Assembly (NCBI RefSeq): GCF_024643205.1
Contig: NZ_JAMKQJ010000012.1
Coordinates: 62,001-126,000, forward strand
Source: Parapedobacter tibetensis
GTDB taxonomy: Bacteria; Bacteroidota; Bacteroidia; Sphingobacteriales; Sphingobacteriaceae
DNA length: 64,000 nucleotides
Direction of reading: 5' to 3'
The position numbers and the translations under genes were made by a program. The notes beneath the pieces were generated by a model. The model was not told the DNA's origin. It made no database searches and worked only from the letters and a program-made list of their open reading frames with translations. Of this stretch, positions 36,580 through 44,317 are shown one piece after another (the stretch's first letter is position 1; every line of letters starts with the position of its first letter).

Positions 36580-37932
36580 TTAGAAAATACATACATTCAT
36601 TTTAATTAAAACTTGCAGGTTTTCAATCGAGTATCTATCGTTAACCCGCCCTTTAAACTTACGTAGCGATTCCCGATAGATGTCGTTATCTAATACATCT
36701 TTCATTTTTTGTTTCAGACTATCCACACGTTCGTAATCAAGTACACCTCTAAGTCCTAACTTATGAAACTCCACTTTATGGGCATTACTATTTTGGTCAT
36801 AAAAAAGATCTAATGGAAATACAATCATTGGCACTTCGTAAAATATGCTTTCCTTTATGCTGCCCATACCACCGTGAGTAATAAAAGCAGCAGCATTTTG
36901 TAACACTAAGGTTTGGGGAACTTTATAAAAAAGCGAAATGCGGTCTCTCTCCTGTTTTTCTAAATTGATAGCATCGATTACATACTTGTTAACTGAACAC
37001 ACTAGGTGTACCCGTTCAAAATCCCCTAGTGTAGTCGAAAGCAGCTTTATAAAGTTTAATAGTTTTCTATCAGCTCTATCGAAAAAAGTACCAAAGCTGC
37101 AATAGACAATTCTTTCACCATTGGCCTTTTTTTTCAATATATCCGGCCAATTTCTGCAAAAAGAATCATCCAGCTCAGTGTCAACTCTTTCGTTTCGTTG
37201 GCAAAGGCCCAAGTAGAATTGATGCGCTTTTCCAGCATTTAATTCATATTCAAATTCTTCAGGTAAAAGTATTAGTTCAGGAACGTCCTTAAAAAGAAGC
37301 GTGAACTTGCTTCTAACCGGCATTTCCTTACCGCTAAGGCCGACCTTCTTTATCAAATTAAAATATTGAATATCCCTCGCTAATCGTAAAAGAGACTGCT
37401 TACCTCCGAGAATTAAGTCCCATAAATTTACTTTTAGAATTTCTGGTTCCGAGTAAGAAGTATCTGTTTCTGTTCCATTTGAAAAACTAGGGAATGTATC
37501 TATGGTATAAATAGATGGCATCGGATTGAAAAATGCGATATTTAAACTGCGGTATTGTTTTAGTACGAAAAAATCGGTACTCATGAAGACATCTATGATC
37601 ACTAGATCTGGTTGCCAATCCCTTACAATTCGGTCATAAAGATCTTTCCTTTTCCAATACAATTCGTTTGTTACATATGCCTTGAATAATCGCGCAAAAC
37701 TGACCTTTCCATATTTTTCCTTTATATACCTCTCTTCAAAACCTAAACCTATTTTTGGACCACCTAATGTAAAATATCTAAAGCCGTTTTTTTTACACAG
37801 CGTTCCTAAAGCTTCTGAACAAACTGCATACACAACCTCATATTCTTCAGAGAGCAACTCCGCTAAATAAAAAGAGGGAAGCACATGGCTCCTTATGCAT
37901 GCAGGAATGAAAATTGCCTTTTTTTTAGACAT
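36580..37932 (-). CDS. GT-B-fold glycosyltransferase, MGT family
   Basis: The 450-residue protein resembles macrolide-type GT1 glycosyltransferases. It begins IFIPACIRSHVLPSFYLAELL, the acceptor-side loop. IVYCSFGTFFDRADRKLL leads into the donor domain, and FITHGGMGSIKESIFYEVPMIVFPLDLFYDQ carries the HGG and the Asp-Gln that bind the nucleotide sugar. All key positions are intact, unlike the shorter GT-B enzyme at 29974-31149. It lies between the split LanB C-terminal gene and the exporter. Confidence 0.82.
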   Translation of the reverse strand: MSKKKAIFIPACIRSHVLPSFYLAELLSEEYEVVYAVCSEALGTLCKKNGFRYFTLGGPKIGLGFEERYIKEKYGKVSFARLFKAYVTNELYWKRKDLYDRIVRDWQPDLVIIDVFMSTDFFVLKQYRSLNIAFFNPMPSIYTIDTFPSFSNGTETDTSYSEPEILKVNLWDLILGGKQSLLRLARDIQYFNLIKKVGLSGKEMPVRSKFTLLFKDVPELILLPEEFEYELNAGKAHQFYLGLCQRNERVDTELDDSFCRNWPDILKKKANGERIVYCSFGTFFDRADRKLLNFIKLLSTTLGDFERVHLVCSVNKYVIDAINLEKQERDRISLFYKVPQTLVLQNAAAFITHGGMGSIKESIFYEVPMIVFPLDLFYDQNSNAHKVEFHKLGLRGVLDYERVDSLKQKMKDVLDNDIYRESLRKFKGRVNDRYSIENLQVLIKMNVCIF

Positions 37933-37977
37933 CGGGTTCTTAAATTGGTTGGTAGATGAAATTATATCAATGTTTCT

Positions 37978-38862
37978 TTAATTATTACAAATTTTGGTTT
38001 CGTTAAAAACGGTATAAATCATAAATGCTATAAAAGACTCATCCCTCAAGTACACCCCTAAACGGTTATTAGTCATGTGGATATGATTTTCGCAATATTG
38101 AACAAGCTGATTGGGTGGAATTAGGTGTTGTGTACTCAGGTCAACATTAACCTGTTGGCAGCATCGCAACCACTGTTCTTCCCAACCTTCACATTTAGTC
38201 TCTTCAAGTTCCGTAAAAAATGTACTCCTAACTATTGAAACAATCTTTTCCTTTTGCTCGAGGAAAGTTTTCTCGAATGCCTTTTTTACCCTTTCAATAT
38301 TTGCCTGTGTAATTTGATTATCAATATCGAGTTTTACAGAATGCATCATACAATTTTCAAAAATGCGTTTAAATAGTTCTTTCCTCGATTCTGATTCCTC
38401 GATTAAACTCTTCGCAAAAATTACATGCATTTTAATTGCAATGGCTATCGCAAGTCCATTGTTCCATCTAGACTCATACTGATTAATGATATTTATCACA
38501 GCCATTGAGGAGTATTGAAATATGGATTCGGCTATTTTTACTCCATTTTTGCCAGAATATCGGTCGACTTCTCTTTCGTAAGGAACGAATTCTATACGAT
38601 AATGCTGGCGGTCTTTTTGTGATTCATAAAATGTAGATCCATTTCTCACGATGTAGCTTCTGACGTCAGGGATGCTTTTATTTCCTTTTGGTAAAACCCT
38701 CAACCTGATGTGGCTTCCACCTTCCCAGTATCGTATAAAGAAATAGGAGCGAATCAAATCCATATTGGTTAGTTCCACTACAATTTTTCTGATCAAGGCG
38801 GCAATAACTCGCTCGAATGAAAGGTCGCTATATAGATATACCGAGATCCAATTATGTTTCAT
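37978..38862 (-). CDS. Thiopeptide-type/SpaB C-terminal domain protein (elimination part of split LanB)
   Basis: This 294-residue protein is the stand-alone elimination module of a split LanB, which removes glutamate from glutamylated Ser/Thr. FFIRYWEGGSHIRLRV, YEREVDRYSG and HMTNNRLGVYLRDE are the hallmark segments; the Arg residues and the His align with those needed for elimination in NisB-type enzymes. It overlaps the preceding VKOR-like gene by 4 bp (ATGA). Its LanB partner lies about 8 kb further along the same strand. An alternative is PEARL-type aminoacylation, but that class acts without the glutamylation partner seen here. Confidence 0.82.
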   Translation of the reverse strand: MKHNWISVYLYSDLSFERVIAALIRKIVVELTNMDLIRSYFFIRYWEGGSHIRLRVLPKGNKSIPDVRSYIVRNGSTFYESQKDRQHYRIEFVPYEREVDRYSGKNGVKIAESIFQYSSMAVINIINQYESRWNNGLAIAIAIKMHVIFAKSLIEESESRKELFKRIFENCMMHSVKLDIDNQITQANIERVKKAFEKTFLEQKEKIVSIVRSTFFTELEETKCEGWEEQWLRCCQQVNVDLSTQHLIPPNQLVQYCENHIHMTNNRLGVYLRDESFIAFMIYTVFNETKICNN

Positions 38863-40451
38863 CCTTTCAGGTTAACATTTAACATCCTTTTTATATCAGA
38901 AGCATTATATATCATAGGTAATTCTGCCCCATCCATAAGTATGATGGGCAACTCTGATCGTAAGGCAGATAATTCAAACCAACGAAAATGGTGTATAAGT
39001 TGCTCTAAGCCTAGTTTCTTATCGAATTGCAAAGTTTTGCTCCAATCTTCAAACTTGATAGGCATTTGCTTGTACCAATCCTCCAATGCGACTTTCGCCG
39101 GCACAGAAGTAGTACCTAGTATGGCAGATGCAAGGGTATAATCGAATGATTCTGGATTTTGTGAAACAGCTAAAAAAATCTCACATCTTATTCCGTGATT
39201 CGCTAAAATTAATTCTTGAGTCTGAAAAAAAGCAGTTCTACTCATAAAACAGATAGGACTTAAAACTAGCGTTATGCAGGTACGAGCCTCACTTACTCCG
39301 ATGGTGACAGAATTCATTTTAGAAAACAGTGGTGGCAATTCCTTTTTCTTAGCTAATAAACTTCTTAAATATGCAGGATCATACATCATTTTTTTAATGG
39401 TGTAATAATGCCCTTGGGCCGTAGAAGAGCTTCCTAAGACACCTTTAAAAGAGACCCAGATAACTGTTGGAATTGAAAAAAGTAGAATTAATTGTGTGGT
39501 ATCTTTCCAATCTCCGGAAAATGTAGGAATAACTTTAAACAGTATCAAAAACTCAGCACATAAAAGACCTGAAACTAGTACACAAAGAGGAGACCATCCT
39601 TTTAACTTAGACTGAACATAAAGAATCCATGCAGTGAGACCTAAGGCCAAATAGCTGAAAATTTGCAGCGCATCAATTCTAGAAGGAAGATTACTTAGAT
39701 TTGAAGTTAGTAGGGAAAGCAGTCCACCAGAGAAAAATAATAAGCACAGCTCGGCCCAGTGTAGGCCAAAAATAGACTTCGACATTTTAGATCGGAGTAT
39801 CCGTTCTGAATTTGATGGAAAATTTAGACGTTTATCCTTTCTCCAAAAGCTATCATATTTATCCATCGAGATCTGGACAAGTTTGAAACTAGCTACACTT
39901 CCTATTATTTTGATAAAAAGAAGTAAGTTGAATAGCGTATTGGTAGTTGCTGGACTTTCGAGTAGCCATAACAAAAAAAGTATTAGCGATGCTATCCAAA
40001 GAGAATACCTCTTCCTGCGCCTGTTAGTTTCTTCTAGTTTGTACTTCTCGTAATCGGTATCTCCTGATAGTGCACTCGGTTCAATCACGAGAGAAACGCC
40101 ATTCCATTTTCTCGAAAAGTCCGCTATATGATCTCGGCCAGCTCCCAAATCGTTGTGAAACCACTCGACAAAACCATTTTCCACCTTTTCGACAGTCACA
40201 TATCCAATGTTGTTATTCAGGTATACGATGACAGGAAGCGTGATTCTCTGAAGCAAAATAGGATCGATTCTAACAGCTAAATTGGAGACATTAAAAGATG
40301 TGAGGGTATCCTTTAAGGATTGCATTGACGGAAAATGCGGATGTTCGAGTAAAGTTTCTTGCAACCGTGTGTCAGTAACTTTAATATTAACAATTTTGCA
40401 AGCTCTCCGAACAGTAAAAGCGGCATTACGTTCTATGGAGTTTATTTTCAT
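38859..40451 (-). CDS. C39-like / VKOR-like / thioredoxin-like fusion with depleted cysteines
   Basis: The 530-residue membrane protein has three parts. Residues 1-130 resemble a C39 peptidase (HPHFPSMQSLKDTL, LPVIVYLN) but lack the catalytic Cys and the His. Residues 145-350 hold several membrane helices with the VKOR-like IFGLHWAELCLLFFSGG. Residues 370-520 are thioredoxin-like. In family members I recall, VKOR carries CPLC and thioredoxin CxxC; here the segments read SPLC (287-290) and SPICFMS (398-404). Seven Cys remain, but each expected pair has lost a partner. It may be a redox-inactive scaffold in peptide maturation, or use unusual pairs. Confidence 0.7.
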   Translation of the reverse strand: MKINSIERNAAFTVRRACKIVNIKVTDTRLQETLLEHPHFPSMQSLKDTLTSFNVSNLAVRIDPILLQRITLPVIVYLNNNIGYVTVEKVENGFVEWFHNDLGAGRDHIADFSRKWNGVSLVIEPSALSGDTDYEKYKLEETNRRRKRYSLWIASLILFLLWLLESPATTNTLFNLLLFIKIIGSVASFKLVQISMDKYDSFWRKDKRLNFPSNSERILRSKMSKSIFGLHWAELCLLFFSGGLLSLLTSNLSNLPSRIDALQIFSYLALGLTAWILYVQSKLKGWSPLCVLVSGLLCAEFLILFKVIPTFSGDWKDTTQLILLFSIPTVIWVSFKGVLGSSSTAQGHYYTIKKMMYDPAYLRSLLAKKKELPPLFSKMNSVTIGVSEARTCITLVLSPICFMSRTAFFQTQELILANHGIRCEIFLAVSQNPESFDYTLASAILGTTSVPAKVALEDWYKQMPIKFEDWSKTLQFDKKLGLEQLIHHFRWFELSALRSELPIILMDGAELPMIYNASDIKRMLNVNLKG

Positions 40452-40514
40452 GGGCGAAATGTGTCTAGTAAAACCCGTTGTGCGGTTTAAACGGCGAGCG
40501 CGTGTTTCAACCTG

Positions 40515-40906
40515 TTAATATTTCTGTTGTTTAAAAAGTTCATGTACTGCAATACAGCCACTGCGGATACCTTGGTACTTTCCGGCGATTTCACTGTCCG
40601 ACAAGACACCAGAAAAACTCATTTGTACGTGACCCTGGTGCAAAACGAAATAGAGCGTATCGTCGCTGTAGGTAAAAGTATCAAGTTTGGCGTTGTCGAC
40701 AGAAAGTGCAGGAATACTCAAGTACCCAACAGGTTCGTTGTCTGGGCCGTTACAAACTTCCAAAATATAGTTAAACGGTTCCTCAGACCCGGGATCCAAC
40801 GCTTCCCAAAGCCCTAAGATATTCTCATTTTCTTCCTGACCTTGACACGCAAAAAAAAAGAATAGCTCAGACCAATCAAAAGAACAAACATTTTTATCTG
40901 AGTCAT
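40515..40906 (-). CDS. Lipoprotein with frameshift at a T9 tract
   Basis: The sequence holds two joined reading frames. From the ATG at 40906 the frame gives a lipoprotein signal start, MTQIKMFVLLIGLSYS, but it leaves the true frame at a run of nine T (minus strand, 40859-40851). The other frame, also open from 40922, carries FFFFACQGQE and about 100 residues of beta-rich domain (GLWEALDP, SFSGVLSDSEIAGKYQG). With ten T the two join into a perfect lipoprotein of about 130 residues with Cys at the lipobox. Slipped-strand variation, transcriptional slippage or a sequencing error could explain it. The domain resembles residues 33-135 of the neighbouring hydrolase. Confidence 0.65.
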
Positions 40907-40922
40907 GCTTTTCCAAATTCAT

Positions 40923-41243
40923 TTATACCATAATGCTATTACCTTTTGTGGGTCTCCGTTGCTTTTCAGACCTAGGGTCTGCACTTTTGCAAGTATTAAT
41001 ATAATAAGCTGACATTTTTTAACTTTAGTCTATTGCAATACAAATGTAAGTAGTTAACATAAAAGGATTTGATCTTTAATTTTCCATTTTGAATTACTTT
41101 TTTACATTTAAATCCAAAAAGGCATGTTTCTCAATTGATTTATAAAATGCTATATATTCGCAAGCCGATTAAGATAGGATTCTGCTACCTTCTCGGTTTT
41201 AGGACTGTTTTTTCGTATCATCTTATAATAGGGTGCAATTAGC
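40923..41243. other. Intergenic region between lipoprotein and hydrolase genes
   Basis: This A+T-rich gap has no gene on the scale of its neighbours. The only candidate is a 34-codon frame on the minus strand (41150-41254) that begins inside the end of the hydrolase gene. Confidence 0.4.
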
Positions 41244-41254
41244 TTAATCCGCAT
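41150..41254 (-). CDS. Possible 34-residue basic peptide
   Basis: The frame starts at an ATG overlapping the last codons of the serine hydrolase gene (ATGCGGATTAA, +1 frame) and ends TAG at 41150. The product is basic and helical in look (KMIRKNSPKTEKVAESY). The overlap would allow coupled translation. It has no recognisable homologue and could be a chance frame. Confidence 0.25.
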   Translation of the reverse strand: MRIKLIAPYYKMIRKNSPKTEKVAESYLNRLANI

Positions 41255-42716
41255 TAAGTCGTTCGATCAGCCAATGCTTCAATAGTTCCAAGACCTCAGG
41301 GGACACCGTCTCATCCGATTCAAACACCTCGGTGTCATTCATGCTGTTTGATGTCTGCAAGAAATGGTTCATGCGTGCGAAACATTTTGCCTCCAACTCA
41401 ATTCCGGATCGGCTAACAAGGAAATCCAAACGTTCTTCCTCTGCCGGAAAGCTTATGCGGTTGTCGTGGCCACCATAAATTGCCAAAACAGGGCATGTGA
41501 TTTTTGGAAACACCGCATCAGGGTCATATGACAAAATGTAGTAGTGGTCTCTGGAAAAATAATATCCAAACGATTTCTCTAGCATTTCCCGGATCGCCAT
41601 TTCATTCGCCACATCATCAGGCGTAAATAGGAAAGCAGATAAGGCCTCCTTATCGTCGCGGTTGTACTCCAACCATATCTTGAGCTTGTCCAGTATCAGG
41701 TCCGCAGCCCTCCTTTTTGACGGGGTTTCTTTTATCATGTTGAAGATTTCAGACATTAGCCTTGTAACCTTCTTTTTAGATTGATGAGTCATATTCGCTA
41801 TGAAAGGCTCATAATGGTTTAAGAAGTAATCACCACCCGTAACGGAAATGGGGGAGCCGAGCGACACAACCGCTGCAAGATCAGGGACAGCAGCCGCAAC
41901 CTCCATCGCAATTAATCCTCCTTGGCTATGCCCAACAATACCGATGCGCCTGCAGTCCACATTCGCATGCCCCCTCAGGAATTCGATAGCGCACATCGCG
42001 TCGTCCACAAAATCGACTTTGGCCCCAGGAGCCTCCACCGTCCTCCCCACATTACGGTCGTCCAGTCTGAGAACGGCAATGCCGTGCCGCGTGAGGTAAT
42101 CAGCGATGACCAAATAAGGGTCATGAAAATACAGATCCCCATCGCGATCCTGCGGGCCAGACCCTGTAGCGACCAAAACAGCAGGATATCGACCGCCTCC
42201 TTTCGGAAATGTAAACGTGCCGCTAAACACGACCGAGCTGTCACGGTTGGCAAAGTGGACTTCTTCTTCGACATATGGAAAAGGACGGATTGGTGTCTGA
42301 GGTCGGTGGGCTTTCAAGTCGAATCTACGGAAAGTCATCTCCCGTGTTTGATCGTTCCGGGTGAATTCACCACTGATTACGTCGCCATCCAACTTCCCCT
42401 TAAAGATGTCTTTAATCCCGGTATTGTCGCTCCAAAAGCGGACTGAGTCACCGTAAACAAAAGCGGTATCAAATTGCATTCGGACAGGATGACCCAAATA
42501 AGTTGCTCTTGCTGAAACAGCAAGACCTTCACCATCTATTTCATCCAGTTGCAACACGTGTTTGTAGAGAACACCGTTTAGGGAATCTTCAGCTGTCCAT
42601 ATACCATGAATATACTTATTATCATGTTGTTGGCCACATGAAATGGAAGAGAAAGCTCCAACCAATAACGGAACAAAGTAAGCTAACCGCTTTAAGGCAA
42701 GAAGGTCTATAAGCAT
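41244..42716 (-). CDS. Lipoprotein alpha/beta-hydrolase (dienelactone-hydrolase/peptidase-like)
   Basis: The 490-residue protein has a signal ending in SSISCGQQ (lipid Cys27), a beta-sandwich domain (about 33-135; HGIWTAEDSLNG, FKGKLDGDVISGEF) and an alpha/beta-hydrolase domain. The nucleophile is Ser264 in GHSQGG; the Asp lies in IYGGHDNRIS and the His in ARMNHFLQ. Family members split esters or short peptides. It is less A+T-rich than the cluster genes to its left, so it may be host-derived. Placement next to a peptide cluster allows a role in leader removal or in degrading the peptide (inference). Confidence 0.82.
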   Translation of the reverse strand: MLIDLLALKRLAYFVPLLVGAFSSISCGQQHDNKYIHGIWTAEDSLNGVLYKHVLQLDEIDGEGLAVSARATYLGHPVRMQFDTAFVYGDSVRFWSDNTGIKDIFKGKLDGDVISGEFTRNDQTREMTFRRFDLKAHRPQTPIRPFPYVEEEVHFANRDSSVVFSGTFTFPKGGGRYPAVLVATGSGPQDRDGDLYFHDPYLVIADYLTRHGIAVLRLDDRNVGRTVEAPGAKVDFVDDAMCAIEFLRGHANVDCRRIGIVGHSQGGLIAMEVAAAVPDLAAVVSLGSPISVTGGDYFLNHYEPFIANMTHQSKKKVTRLMSEIFNMIKETPSKRRAADLILDKLKIWLEYNRDDKEALSAFLFTPDDVANEMAIREMLEKSFGYYFSRDHYYILSYDPDAVFPKITCPVLAIYGGHDNRISFPAEEERLDFLVSRSGIELEAKCFARMNHFLQTSNSMNDTEVFESDETVSPEVLELLKHWLIERLNAD

Positions 42717-42722
42717 AAAAAC

Positions 42723-43058
42723 CTAAAATAAAACGAAATTGCTTGATTTCCCTATTCCAACAGCAAGCTGACGATGTATTCTAGAAAATCTTTGGCTGCC
42801 GCCAACCACAACTCCAAGTTGCGCTTTGTAAAACAAAAGTGACTTGCACCGCACACCTTGAAGCAACGCCGCGAAAAATTCTGTGATTAGATTTCGAACT
42901 GGCAACTTATTAAATTCAGATAAACTCGTCCCAATAATATTCCGATATTCGTCCTGATGACTGATGTAAGATTGATCTATTTTATCTTGATGGTTGTTAC
43001 AGCTAATATTAAGCAAAATAGAAGATACTACAGCAACAACAATTTTTGTTTTCGACAT
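42723..43058 (-). CDS. Small predicted lipoprotein
   Basis: The 111-residue product begins with a signal ending LLNISCNN (lipid Cys about 20). After residue 50 it reads NKLPVRNLITEFF and then a run of poorly ordered residues to the end. A different frame over the last third (GASHFCFTKRNLELW, then AAAKDFLEYIVSLLLE) looks equally protein-like, so a frameshift near 42850 is possible. It lies 6 bp upstream of the hydrolase start. Function is unknown. Confidence 0.5.
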   Translation of the reverse strand: MSKTKIVVAVVSSILLNISCNNHQDKIDQSYISHQDEYRNIIGTSLSEFNKLPVRNLITEFFAALLQGVRCKSLLFYKAQLGVVVGGSQRFSRIHRQLAVGIGKSSNFVLF

Positions 43059-43121
43059 CGCGTATTAATTTGTTTGATTATTCGCTAACCATAAAATCAT
43101 TCAGTATTTCCTCAAAAACTA

Positions 43122-43454
43122 CTACCTCAAATCTTCATTCTTAACTCCATTAAATAGAAAGGATTTTATTGATTTAATATCATTTTGTATACCTTCTATG
43201 CCAGATCCAGAAGTCCGCGCTGAAGTTGTATTTAAGATATCATAATCGATATTTAATACTTCTTTTATTTCCTCGTTGCTTAGTTTGAAGTAACTCACTA
43301 CCTTTTTAAATGAACCTAGAGGCATTTTCTCAATGTCCATTTCCCACGATCGATATGTTGGTCTGCTAACATATAGTAAATCAGCCATTTTTTGCTGAGT
43401 AAGCTGATTTCTGATTCGAAGGGAATATAGAATATTGCATACTGATCCAATCAT
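43122..43454 (-). CDS. XRE-family helix-turn-helix regulator
   Basis: The 110-residue protein has an N-terminal HTH of the XRE type: LTQQKMADLLYVSRPTYRSWEMDIE, with the recognition helix in SRPTYRSW. The rest is a helical tail without a known domain. It is the first gene of the minus-strand block and starts 36 bp from copy 2 of the 174-bp repeat. It may control the peptide cluster and itself; the repeat is an attractive place for its operator, including the copy before the S41 gene (inference). Confidence 0.82.
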   Translation of the reverse strand: MIGSVCNILYSLRIRNQLTQQKMADLLYVSRPTYRSWEMDIEKMPLGSFKKVVSYFKLSNEEIKEVLNIDYDILNTTSARTSGSGIEGIQNDIKSIKSFLFNGVKNEDLR

Positions 43455-43489
43455 AAAGCGCTATCATTTTGACTATCGGATATTATATC

Positions 43490-43663
43490 TTGAACTCGTT
43501 TAAACTTTTTTCTTCTTTAATCCTCCTTAGGAACAGTACGCTGCTAGCTTGTCGAGCTATTGAAATATCGAACGAAGCGATTAACGAGACAAAGAAAAAT
43601 AAAAATTTTATCGTTTCTTCACACCTAATTTGTGGGAAATACTACCCCAATTTAGGTGATATA
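43490..43663. repeat. 174-bp direct repeat, copy 2 (right flank of the peptide cluster)
   Basis: Copy 2 matches 25589-25762 along its whole length without gaps. It has the same orientation. The inverted repeat in it carries one mismatch (CACCTAATTTG/CAATTTAGGTG). Its left edge lies 36 bp upstream of the XRE gene start. The two copies enclose about 17.7 kb. Confidence 0.9.
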
Positions 43664-44013
43664 AAGTACCATGTCTCTTTAGATAGATACGATCCTTTCG
43701 TGATCTTTACCCCACGGAAGTTCAAAAAAACATCAGATTACCACACCTAATTGTAAGTGACTGGTTTTCAGAATGTAAAATTTATACCTTTTTAATGCTA
43801 TCGATTCTTTTTATACTACGAACAATTTCTTCCGGAAGGCTTGGGCCATATATCCAATAGTCATTTTATGTAAATCTAAGTAAGTTTAGTATTATGTATC
43901 AACGAGATCCACCTAACCATACGATAAGTTGGCGTGGATGCTCCGAACGGCGAGTGAAGAGGTGTGTCTAGTCCTAAAATAGGGGATGGGTTTCAACCCA
44001 TCCCTTTTTCTCG
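43664..44013. other. Gap to the right of the peptide cluster
   Basis: No gene is supported. It includes CACACCTAATTG near 43742, like the repeat's inverted arm, and a spaced inverted repeat GATCCACC/GTGGATG near 43906-43938. A strong hairpin closes the region. Confidence 0.4.
43983..44009 (+). terminator. Strong terminator hairpin
   Basis: GGGATGGGTT (43983-43992) pairs perfectly with AACCCATCCC (43995-44004) and is followed by T5 on the plus strand. On the minus strand it would also lie just after the small membrane gene at 44014, with a poorer T-run. Confidence 0.8.
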
Positions 44014-44187
44014 CTATTTCCGTTTCCGCTGCCAGCGTTGTAACGGCAGGCTTACGCCGAAGCTCACCACCGCACCGATGGCTGCAAGCACGGCTGTTTT
44101 GAGCATATCGTGTAGGCCCAGCTGGCCCATAATGCTCAGCAACGTGCCGCCTGTTGTGCCGATGCCCAGCTGCTGGCTAACTTTCAT
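44014..44187 (-). CDS. Tiny membrane protein (possible holin-like)
   Basis: The 57-residue protein starts MKVSQQLGIGTTGGTLL and has one or two hydrophobic segments (AVLAAIGAVVSFGVSL), ending in a very basic tail RWQRKRK. Size and topology are like small phage or mobile-element membrane proteins, but the function is unknown. The start at 44187 overlaps the stop of a second tiny gene by 11 bp, so the two are likely translated together. Confidence 0.5.
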   Translation of the reverse strand: MKVSQQLGIGTTGGTLLSIMGQLGLHDMLKTAVLAAIGAVVSFGVSLPLQRWQRKRK

Positions 44188-44317
44188 CGCCCGTCCCTTC
44201 CTTCGCCGCTCCTTCCACCGCTTCCAATACACCCAATGCCAGGGCGAGGTACTTGGCCACCGCCACCACTTTGGGCGGCAGTTTCAACGGTGATGCAATA
44301 ACGAGTTGGCTGGCCAC
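44177..44317 (-). CDS. Tiny hypothetical protein upstream of the membrane gene
   Basis: A frame from a GTG at 44317 to TAG at 44177 encodes about 46 residues: SPLKLPPKVVAVAKYLALAL, then GVLEAVEGAAKEGTGDES. Its codons look used, and its stop lies inside the start of the next gene, a coupling layout. No ATG is present, so the start is uncertain and the 5' end may be lost. Function unknown. Confidence 0.4.
   Translation of the reverse strand: MASQLVIASPLKLPPKVVAVAKYLALALGVLEAVEGAAKEGTGDES

Noticed and set aside
43469..43750. A 93-residue plus-strand frame over repeat copy 2 (and a 69-residue one over copy 1)
   Set aside because: The frames follow the repeat only, differ at the C-terminus, and the repeat has a leader-like position for minus-strand genes; coding seems unlikely.
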